The notes under the pieces are model-generated. The model made no database searches and was not told the DNA's origin. It was given only the letters and a program-made list of their open reading frames with translations. Shown piece after piece: positions 35,848 through 42,737 of a stretch of DNA of 64,000 bases; positions within the stretch are counted from its first letter, which is position 1; the number at the start of each line of letters is the position of its first letter. The stretch is from Bacteroidales bacterium. GTDB taxonomy: Bacteria > Bacteroidota > Bacteroidia > Bacteroidales > JAADGE01. Both the position numbers and the translations under genes were made by a program. The stretch lies in the NCBI GenBank assembly GCA_021648725.1, contig JAKISF010000004.1, forward strand, positions 53,736-117,735, read 5' to 3'.

Positions 35848-37209
35848 TTAAACTTTTAATAATAAAACACGAATTAATATTAATATACAAATTGCAGGAA
35901 TTACATATTTAAATATTTCCGTAAAAACATTATATATTTTAACTTTTGCAATTTTAATTATCAATAATAAATATAAAAATCGGAAAACAAAACCGGAAAC
36001 AACATAAACAAAAATTGAAGAATAATCATCATATCCTTTTTCAGACATAAATATCAACAATCCTATTCTGCTGACAAACATTACAAAGTTAAAAATTAAA
36101 TTTGTTCTTTGTCTTTCATAAACGGCAAATAAGTTCGTAAGTGGTGAGGATATAAAGATTATAAAAATCCAAAGGCTGAAAATTCTGGAATATTCTCCGG
36201 CAATTATCCATTCGTTTCCGAATATAAAAGGAAAAATATAATCACCGAAAATACCTGTAACAGCAAGCGGTAAAAAAGAAATAAGAACAAGTTTTTTAAA
36301 AACCCCGAAAGTAAAAGCCGAAACATCTTTACCTGTATTTTTAAGTTCATTTGCTTTTTTAAAAAATGCTTGTCCCATTGAAAATGCCAACAAAGAAAAA
36401 GGCAACAGCAAAACTTTATAAGCAAAAGAATAATGACCGGTAATATTATCCCCGTAATATTGCATTAATATAATTATCGGAAATTGAACTGAAAGAACAT
36501 TGAGCAACTCAGACCAAGTATCAAATAAAGGAAACTTTTTATATCGTTTAAAAACTGCAATTATTTTTTCTTTTTTAATATAACTGAAATATCTTCTTTC
36601 TTTAGAAATCAAAATTCCGAGCATATATAAAGCTGAACTCAATTGCCCAAAAATCCATCCGAAAACTAACCCGAGACTTCCTTTTTTCAAAAAACCGATA
36701 CTTACTGCAATTGCAGAATTCCCTGAACTTGCAATAACTTTAGATTTTGCAATATTTTTAAATTGATTTCTTCTGTTAAACCAATAATTTAATGCTTTAA
36801 ATAAACCCAAAGAAAATACCGTTAACGGTAAGAAATAAAGATAAAAAGATATATTTTTGTTTCCTGCAATATCAGCAATCTGTGAATTAAACAAAAGAAC
36901 AGAAGCTAAAATCAGCAATGCTAATCCGACTGAAATTACTATACTTAAAGAAAATATATTTATTGCATCGCTGTCCTTTTTTGGTAATACTATAGCCATT
37001 TCGTATCTTCCTGTTGCAAAAACGGCAAGAATTGATGCAATACTCATATACAACGCAAGAACACCAAAATCTTCAGGTGTATATATACGAGATAAAACAG
37101 GAGATAAAACAAGCGGAACTATTTGAGCAATAGTAGTACCGGTAAATAAGGTAAGCGAATTTTTTACAAACTCTGATTTATTAATATATTCTTTAATCTT
37201 TTTTACCAT
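35848..37209 (-). CDS. Polysaccharide flippase (Wzx-like, MATE superfamily)
   Basis: This 453-residue inner-membrane transporter with about 12-14 helices moves lipid-linked repeat units to the periplasmic face. The N-terminus (FVKNSLTLFTGTTIAQIVPLVLSPVLSRIYTPEDFGVLALY) is split by known markers: an amphipathic helix, the TG.T.AQ..P segment and the RIYTPEDFG motif of this subfamily. Related positions later include ALNYWFNRRNQFK and SERRY-like basic loops. It lies 31 bases upstream of the polymerase candidate. Confidence in Wzx-type function is good; the substrate is the local glycan by context. Confidence 0.88.
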   Translation of the reverse strand: MVKKIKEYINKSEFVKNSLTLFTGTTIAQIVPLVLSPVLSRIYTPEDFGVLALYMSIASILAVFATGRYEMAIVLPKKDSDAINIFSLSIVISVGLALLILASVLLFNSQIADIAGNKNISFYLYFLPLTVFSLGLFKALNYWFNRRNQFKNIAKSKVIASSGNSAIAVSIGFLKKGSLGLVFGWIFGQLSSALYMLGILISKERRYFSYIKKEKIIAVFKRYKKFPLFDTWSELLNVLSVQFPIIILMQYYGDNITGHYSFAYKVLLLPFSLLAFSMGQAFFKKANELKNTGKDVSAFTFGVFKKLVLISFLPLAVTGIFGDYIFPFIFGNEWIIAGEYSRIFSLWIFIIFISSPLTNLFAVYERQRTNLIFNFVMFVSRIGLLIFMSEKGYDDYSSIFVYVVSGFVFRFLYLLLIIKIAKVKIYNVFTEIFKYVIPAICILILIRVLLLKV

Positions 37210-37303
37210 TTATTTATCCTGTTATTTTTTTATAATTTTTTATAATGGTAAAACGTTTATAATAAAACTTATGCTGTCTGTCCTCAGAATTTGGAATGTT
37301 CTT

Positions 37304-37327
37304 ACCCGACAAAAGAGTTTTTCGGGT
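37304..37327. other. Hairpin in the gap between the LpxD-like and flippase genes
   Basis: A 10-base-pair stem with one bulged C and a 3-base loop (arms ACCCGA-AAAA and TTTT-TCGGGT) lies in the 136-base gap, the largest break in the minus-strand cluster. No T-run follows on the minus strand, so attenuation or RNA processing is more likely than full termination. Confidence 0.45.
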
Positions 37328-37345
37328 TTAGTTAAGAAAGGTACT

Positions 37346-38248
37346 TTATTCAATTACTTTTTTTATAAACTTAGCCGGATTACCTGCAACAACCTCTCTT
37401 TCGTTAACTTTCTTAACAACATTTGCCGCCATACCTACTAACGAATTATCTTCAATTGTTAATTGATTCAGAATAGAAGCAGACGGTGCTATCCACACAT
37501 TTTTTCCTATCATAACACTTCCCGCAACCATAGCATTGGCAATTACAACCGAGTTTTCACCTACTGTAACTCCGTGTGCAATATGAACCAAATTATCAAT
37601 TTTACTATTTTCTTTTAAAATTGTACTTCCCAAAACCGCTTTATCAATACATGTATTATTTCCGATTTCAACATTATTTTCAATAATTACATTACCGATA
37701 TGAGGTATTAATTCAAATTTGCCTTCTTTATCTTTTTCATAACCGAACCCTATTCCGCCTACAGTACAATTTGAACCGATAACAACATTATGTCCTATAA
37801 TTGTATCTTTAAAAATTACGGTATTATGATTAATTCGTGTATTATCTCCAATCGTGCATTTTTTCTCAATAACAACGTTTTCACCGATAAAAACATTTTT
37901 TCCGATTTTTACTGAATCATGAATTTTAGTTGATGCAGCAATTTGTGCAGTTTCTTTTTCATAAAAAAAGAGTTTTACAACCTGCATAAAAGTTCTTCTG
38001 GGATTTTCGGTTATAATATAATTACAATCAGTATTTACATTTTTTTTATCAAAATTATTACTGACAATTACGGTTCCGGCTTTCAGATTATTAAGTTTAA
38101 GTAAATTTTTATCGTTACACCAAAATAAATTCTCAGCATCTTCATTGTCAGGATTTAATTTGATTAGATTCTTAATAATAGTTTTAGGATTTCCCGTAAA
38201 TTCAACTATTTCAATTTTATCAATAATTTCTTTTAATTGATATTCCAT
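37346..38248 (-). CDS. LpxD-like hexapeptide-repeat N-acyltransferase
   Basis: This 300-residue left-handed beta-helix protein has an N-terminal uridine-binding-like domain and hexapeptide repeats. The core block GSNCTVGGIGFGYEKDKEG, with NNVEIGNNTCIDKAVLGSTIL and KIDNLVHIAHGVTVGENS, follows LpxD closely, including the catalytic-type His of IAHGV. LpxD moves a 3-hydroxyacyl chain from ACP to a sugar amine. This copy lies in a surface-polysaccharide cluster directly after a PIG-L deacetylase, not with lpxA/lpxC, so it is probably a paralogue that acylates a deacetylated amino sugar of the glycan. It may use a short acyl or hydroxyacyl donor; that is inference. Confidence 0.8.
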   Translation of the reverse strand: MEYQLKEIIDKIEIVEFTGNPKTIIKNLIKLNPDNEDAENLFWCNDKNLLKLNNLKAGTVIVSNNFDKKNVNTDCNYIITENPRRTFMQVVKLFFYEKETAQIAASTKIHDSVKIGKNVFIGENVVIEKKCTIGDNTRINHNTVIFKDTIIGHNVVIGSNCTVGGIGFGYEKDKEGKFELIPHIGNVIIENNVEIGNNTCIDKAVLGSTILKENSKIDNLVHIAHGVTVGENSVVIANAMVAGSVMIGKNVWIAPSASILNQLTIEDNSLVGMAANVVKKVNEREVVAGNPAKFIKKVIE

Positions 38249-38268
38249 TATTTATATTCTTAAAAGTT

Positions 38269-38910
38269 TTACATTTCTATAACCCATCTTACTACTTCAA
38301 ATGCCTCTGCGTATTCTGCTCCTATCTGCACACCGCGAGTTTTAGCCAATGAAAATATAAATTCTTTAGACATATAATCTCTTCCTTCTTGTGATTTATA
38401 TGATTTAAGTGCATTAACTTTTGCTTCAATATGATATTTTTGAAGTTTTACAAATGAAGTTGTATGAAAAGACAAATTATTCCAAATTAATTCATAACCC
38501 AAAATTGTTGAATTTTTAAAAGCTCTCATCCCTTCATTTGCAATAGTGGTATGATCTTGATGAATATCGTTTAAACTGGGCATTAAAATCAAATCAAATT
38601 TTTCTTTTTTTCTTATTTTAATTAAATCTTCAAGAATTTCTTGCCTTACATAGCTTAATTTTCTGACTTGATAATTAAAAATCAATAAATTATCGGGTTT
38701 AATACCAAGTTTTTTAGTTGCATCTTTAACTTCCGTTTTCAAAATATCTTTAGGTAAACCTTCCGGAACTGACTCTTCGGCAGTAGAAAAAGCAGCATAA
38801 TATACTTCGGCTCCGCTTTCAATTAATTTTGCAATAGTTCCGCCTGCACCTAACTCTCCGTCATCGGTATGCGGTGCCAAAACCAAAACTTTACTAAATT
38901 TACTTATCAT
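38269..38910 (-). CDS. PIG-L family N-deacetylase
   Basis: This 213-residue cytoplasmic zinc-dependent deacetylase of the PIG-L/LmbE fold has metal ligands in LAPHTDDGELGAGG (His14, Asp16, Asp17) and NDIHQDHTT (His117, Asp119, His120). The first motif has Thr where PHPDDE is usual. Family members remove N-acetyl groups from GlcNAc-type substrates such as GlcNAc-PI, bacillithiol precursors or sugar nucleotides. It lies next to an LpxD-like N-acyltransferase, suggesting an exchange of the acetyl group for another acyl. The gene is 54 bases from the deacetylase-like gene upstream. Confidence 0.85.
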   Translation of the reverse strand: MISKFSKVLVLAPHTDDGELGAGGTIAKLIESGAEVYYAAFSTAEESVPEGLPKDILKTEVKDATKKLGIKPDNLLIFNYQVRKLSYVRQEILEDLIKIRKKEKFDLILMPSLNDIHQDHTTIANEGMRAFKNSTILGYELIWNNLSFHTTSFVKLQKYHIEAKVNALKSYKSQEGRDYMSKEFIFSLAKTRGVQIGAEYAEAFEVVRWVIEM

Positions 38911-38964
38911 TTTATAAAATATTATCGTGAATTAAAAACTCCTGCAAAAATAATTGCTTTCATA

Positions 38965-40299
38965 TTAATTAATTTCAGATATTATGTTTTCATAAACATC
39001 TTTTAAATCTTCCCACTCTGCAACATTAAAATTATTATTATGCCACAGAAGCACAAAAGTACCTTTATATTTTTTAACTGTATCTTTTAAGACAATAATT
39101 TTATTATAAAACTCATTTTTGTCAGGATACTTTTTTAGTAATGCCTGGTCCATTACAATTAACGGTTGCTCTTTTATGTTTAGTTTTTTTCTTGTAAGAA
39201 TATTAAATAATGAATATTCATAACAAGTTCCTGAACGAAAACCTATATTATTAATAAAGCCCATTGTGTTGTCAGTTCTTAAGCCTTCATCTTCATACAT
39301 TTGCCAAGTTGCAGGATTTTCAAAACGCAAAAAGTGTTGTCTGCCTTCTTCAATTTTTATATTTTTCGGAAAACGTTTTAACTCTTCATTAAAAAGCTTT
39401 GAGTCTATATATGAACGATATGCTCCGTGAATTCCGACAATATGTCCTCGATCCTTGATGTTGTGTATTGTCTCAACAACAGCTGTATCAGTAATATTAT
39501 ATTGTGCATCCTCTTCTCCAATGATTGCAGGAATAAAATAAAAATGTGAATTTAAACCTGCTTTTTCTGATAAATCCATCAAATAATCAAACGTATCATA
39601 AGGGTCTTTTTCTGTTCCTTTTTTAATTTTTGAATATGATTTTAATGTGTTTATTGCTTTTTTTAAACTTTTTCGTTTAAAAATATCACCGCCGATTGCT
39701 TTTATAAGTTTTGAAAACGTATCATATCTGGCAAAAAAATCAATATCGTGCGTAATTTTTACTTGATATTTATGTTTATTTTCAAATTTAAGACCTAAAT
39801 AAGAAAACATATTTCTTAACATTTCAAGATATTCATTCACAACAGGTCTTTCATTAAAACTATGTTTAACAGAAAGTTGTAAATCATCAGGAACTCTGTT
39901 GTGTTTATCTTTTTCTGAAATTACATGCTCTTCCCAACGTGTCAGCATAAAAAATGAAGATGCAAAAATATCAATTCCGCAAGTTATTTTATTTTCTGAA
40001 ATTTCAATTTTCTCATTTCCGTAGATAACAGGAATATTTTTTTCGGAAGTGAACCGGTTTTCGGCAAAAATTACCTTATAGGGAATGTTTTTTTCTTTCA
40101 GGTAGGATAAATCTTCGGGAAAATTGTTGAAAAACGCATCTTTTATTTCAATTTCTTTATTTTGAAATAAAATTTTATATGAGTTTAATTCAACAATTTC
40201 AATTTTATAGTTAATACCGAGAAACTCCGAAAAGATAATATCAACTATGTATTTTCTTTCTTGAATATTGTTGTTCGGTATTCTGATTTTCAAATTCAT
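38965..40299 (-). CDS. Polysaccharide deacetylase-like protein with DUF7033-type N-terminal domain
   Basis: This 444-residue protein is common in Bacteroidota O-antigen and capsule clusters. The N-terminal half (about residues 1-170) is the DUF7033-like region, including FASSFFMLTRWEEHV and NRVPDDLQL with a closing RPVVNEY. The C-terminal half is NodB-like: KITHDIDFFARYD gives the motif-1 Asp, and HIVGIHGAYRSYID stands for motif 2. The later LRFENPATWQMYEDEGLRTDNTMGF and a final VLLWHNNNF are family-typical. Sugar de-N-acetylation is plausible, but the motif set differs from classical NodB. No signal peptide is seen, so it acts in the cytoplasm or on membrane-bound substrate. Confidence 0.78.
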   Translation of the reverse strand: MNLKIRIPNNNIQERKYIVDIIFSEFLGINYKIEIVELNSYKILFQNKEIEIKDAFFNNFPEDLSYLKEKNIPYKVIFAENRFTSEKNIPVIYGNEKIEISENKITCGIDIFASSFFMLTRWEEHVISEKDKHNRVPDDLQLSVKHSFNERPVVNEYLEMLRNMFSYLGLKFENKHKYQVKITHDIDFFARYDTFSKLIKAIGGDIFKRKSLKKAINTLKSYSKIKKGTEKDPYDTFDYLMDLSEKAGLNSHFYFIPAIIGEEDAQYNITDTAVVETIHNIKDRGHIVGIHGAYRSYIDSKLFNEELKRFPKNIKIEEGRQHFLRFENPATWQMYEDEGLRTDNTMGFINNIGFRSGTCYEYSLFNILTRKKLNIKEQPLIVMDQALLKKYPDKNEFYNKIIVLKDTVKKYKGTFVLLWHNNNFNVAEWEDLKDVYENIISEIN

Positions 40300-40302
40300 T
40301 TA

Positions 40303-41418
40303 TCAATTCTCAAATATTTCCTTCAAAACTTTTTCTTCATTCTCCCAGCATAATTCTGTCGATGCTTTTTTCAAATTTTCTTTCCAAATTTTGCGTTTCT
40401 CAACATTATTTAGCATAAAATCTATCTTTTCGGCAATATGTTCGGGGTTATGATTTTCTATAAAACAACCGATATCATAAGTTTTTACGACATTCTCAAT
40501 TTCGGGCAAACGACTTGCAAGAACAGGTACATTTGCTCTTATATAATCAAATAACTTATTGGGCAATGTATAGTAATAATTCAAGCCTATATTTTCTTCA
40601 AGCGAAATTCCTATGTCGGCAATTTTAGTATAATTATAAAGAGAATAAAACGGAACTTTTCCGAGAAAAATAACTTTATCATTTAAATTAAGTTTATCAG
40701 AAAGCCGTTGTATTTCAAAAACTACATCTCCCTCTCCTATTATCAAAAAAACAGCATCATCAATAAATTGCATTGCTTTTATTGTTTGTTCAATTCCTCT
40801 TCCGATATTTACAGCTCCCTGATATAAAATAACTTTTTTATTCTTGGTTTTCAAAGAAAGTTCATGTTTTTCCTTCTTGTATAACAGTTCACAATTAGGA
40901 ATATTACGAACAACTTTCATTTTAATGTCGTATTTTTTATTGTATATCTCTGCTATTGAGCTACATACGGTATAAGAATGTTTTATTTTCGGCAAGATGC
41001 GTTTTTCAATATTTTCCCAAATTCGTTTTATTTTCGGTCGGTTCACAAGTTCCGGCACTTCGGTAAAATATTCGTGACTGTCGTAAACCAACTTCTTCTT
41101 CCTGAATTTCAAAGCCAAATAATTTGCAGGCAAAGTATCCAAATCATTTGAAAGAAAAATATCTGCTTTTACAAAAAGTAAAAAGAAAAATAAACGAATA
41201 TTGTAACAAGCATAAAACATTACTCCTTTGTTGAAAATAAGTTTAAAACGTTTTGTTTGATATTCTCTGTTAACAGGCAAACTTTTTTTCAACTTCCTTC
41301 CGACAAGCAAAACCTCAAAACCAAATTTAATTAATGAACTTGCAACTTTATGAACCCGATTATCGGTAACAAGGTCATTAGTAACGGAAATTATTATTTT
41401 CGGTTTTTTTTCAAACAT
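40303..41418 (-). CDS. GT4-family glycosyltransferase
   Basis: This 371-residue GT-B enzyme begins PKIIISVTNDLVTDNRVHKVASSL, a start frequent in Bacteroidota glycosyltransferases. It has LVYDSHEYFTEVPEL in the acceptor half and ILYQGAVNIGRGIEQTIKAM, LIIGEGD and LPNKLFDYIRANVPVLASRLPEI in the donor half. It is the promoter-proximal glycosyltransferase of the minus-strand series, five bases downstream of surE. Donor and acceptor are unknown; order of action cannot be read from gene order. Confidence 0.87.
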   Translation of the reverse strand: MFEKKPKIIISVTNDLVTDNRVHKVASSLIKFGFEVLLVGRKLKKSLPVNREYQTKRFKLIFNKGVMFYACYNIRLFFFLLFVKADIFLSNDLDTLPANYLALKFRKKKLVYDSHEYFTEVPELVNRPKIKRIWENIEKRILPKIKHSYTVCSSIAEIYNKKYDIKMKVVRNIPNCELLYKKEKHELSLKTKNKKVILYQGAVNIGRGIEQTIKAMQFIDDAVFLIIGEGDVVFEIQRLSDKLNLNDKVIFLGKVPFYSLYNYTKIADIGISLEENIGLNYYYTLPNKLFDYIRANVPVLASRLPEIENVVKTYDIGCFIENHNPEHIAEKIDFMLNNVEKRKIWKENLKKASTELCWENEEKVLKEIFEN

Positions 41419-41423
41419 TCAAG

Positions 41424-42212
41424 TTAATTACTTAAGTTGAAATCCCATTCCGAGAGTTCTGAAATAAAATCATAATAATTAAATTCAAGTTTTATTGGTG
41501 TTACAGTTGCATACCCGTTATCAATTTGGTAAATATCATTGTCGGTTTTGCCTTCATCTTTATTGGTCAACTTGCCGGTTATCCAAACAAAGTTACGTTT
41601 GTGAGGGTCGTTTGCTTTTACAAATTTCTCACCCCAAACTCCGTTTGCTCCTTTCATTGCTTTTACTCCTTTAATTTTAACTTTCGTAACATCAGGAAAA
41701 TTGACATTCAAACAAACACCCTCGGGAAGTTCCTTTCTTATAAGTTCCGAAATAATTTTTTCAATATACGGAACCGCATCTTCAAAATCAGCATTCGGGT
41801 CATGATTGTCAACCGAGAAACCTACGGATTTTATATCGTGCATTGCTCCCTCAATTGCTGCTGCCATAGTTCCTGAATACAAAACGCTTACCGATGTATT
41901 GGCTCCGTGATTAATTCCGGAAAGTATTAAGTCGAATTTTCTGTTTGGTGCTATTTCATGTAGTGCAATTTTAACGCAGTCAACCGGAGTACCGGAAGTT
42001 GAATATTCTGCATAATGCTCTGTTTCAATAACTTTATCAATTTTTATAGGTATTGCTTGTGTAATTGAATGCGATTTTGCAGACTGCGGGGCATCCGGGG
42101 CAACAACCAAAACATCTCCGAACTTTTTTGCCGTTTCAATCAATATTCTTAATCCTTTTGCTGTTATTCCGTCATCGTTTGTTACTAATATATATGGTCT
42201 TTTTTCTGTCAT
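41424..42212 (-). CDS. surE: 5'/3'-nucleotidase SurE
   Basis: This 262-residue metal-dependent nucleotidase dephosphorylates nucleoside 5'- and 3'-monophosphates. The metal site is clear: LVTNDDGITAKGL (paired Asp), then APDAPQSAKSHSIT, LILSGINHGANTS and YSGTMAAAIEGAM. ATG 42212 is chosen because the longer frame needs GTG 42239, and an exact TAnnTTTG element overlaps that codon. It is the first gene of the long minus-strand series that continues into glycan synthesis, five bases from the next gene. In Bacteroidota surE often neighbours lpxB, which here lies about 5 kb away on the other strand. Confidence 0.93.
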   Translation of the reverse strand: MTEKRPYILVTNDDGITAKGLRILIETAKKFGDVLVVAPDAPQSAKSHSITQAIPIKIDKVIETEHYAEYSTSGTPVDCVKIALHEIAPNRKFDLILSGINHGANTSVSVLYSGTMAAAIEGAMHDIKSVGFSVDNHDPNADFEDAVPYIEKIISELIRKELPEGVCLNVNFPDVTKVKIKGVKAMKGANGVWGEKFVKANDPHKRNFVWITGKLTNKDEGKTDNDIYQIDNGYATVTPIKLEFNYYDFISELSEWDFNLSN

Positions 42213-42238
42213 TCTGTTTCTTTTTATTAGATTTGTCA

Positions 42239-42246
42239 CAAAGATA
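42239..42246 (-). promoter_or_regulatory. -7 promoter element for surE and the polysaccharide series
   Basis: On the minus strand this reads TATCTTTG, an exact TAnnTTTG match 26 bases before ATG 42212. It is the best promoter candidate seen for the 13-kb minus-strand gene series. No -33 TTG at good spacing was found. Confidence 0.55.
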
Positions 42247-42295
42247 AATTAATTATAAGTTATGAATTATAAATTTTGATTTTTAACCGAAAAAA

Positions 42296-42703
42296 ATGCT
42301 GCAGACAGAAACAAAAATAAGAGTTCGCTACGGAGAAACCGACCAAATGGGATATGTTTATTACGGAAACTATCCGTTATATTATGAAGTTGCAAGAACA
42401 GATATGATACGCAAAATCGGTTGGACATACAGTCAAATGGAGAAAAACGGCGTTATGATGCCTGTTGCTTCTATGAATGTTAAATACTTACGTCCTGCAT
42501 ATTACGATGATGAACTGACTGTTAAAGTAACAGTTAAAAAAATGCCGACAAAAAAAATGGAATTTGAATACGAAGTTTTTAACGAACAAAACAAACTTAT
42601 AAATACCGGTAATACAACTTTAGTTTTTGTTGATATGAAAACAGGCAGACCGACAAACCCTCCGGAAGAGTTTACAAATAAGATTAAAGTCTATTTTGAA
42701 TAA
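42296..42703 (+). CDS. Acyl-CoA thioesterase (4HBT, YbgC-type)
   Basis: This 135-residue hotdog-fold thioesterase hydrolyses acyl-CoA. The catalytic block is RVRYGETDQMGYVYYGNYPLYYEVAR, with Asp16 at the YbgC position, followed by MPVASMNVKYLRPAYYDDEL. The fold and length are standard for the 4-hydroxybenzoyl-CoA thioesterase group. It is transcribed away from surE, with 83 bases between the two starts, and ends at a strong bidirectional terminator. The substrate is unknown. In proteobacteria YbgC associates with the Tol-Pal system, but nothing nearby supports that here. Confidence 0.88.
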   Translation: MLQTETKIRVRYGETDQMGYVYYGNYPLYYEVARTDMIRKIGWTYSQMEKNGVMMPVASMNVKYLRPAYYDDELTVKVTVKKMPTKKMEFEYEVFNEQNKLINTGNTTLVFVDMKTGRPTNPPEEFTNKIKVYFE

Positions 42704-42730
42704 AAAAAGGGAGAAATTTACTCCCTTTTT
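42704..42730. terminator. Bidirectional terminator between thioesterase and dsbD
   Basis: A 10-base-pair stem (AAAAAGGGAG / CTCCCTTTTT) with a 7-base loop has A-rich and T-rich flanks on both sides, so it serves both convergent genes. Confidence 0.9.
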
Positions 42731-42737
42731 CATATTT

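Noticed and set aside
41526..41876. 116-residue open frame opposite surE
   Set aside because: Phenylalanine- and asparagine-rich antisense frame with no motif; surE is secure.
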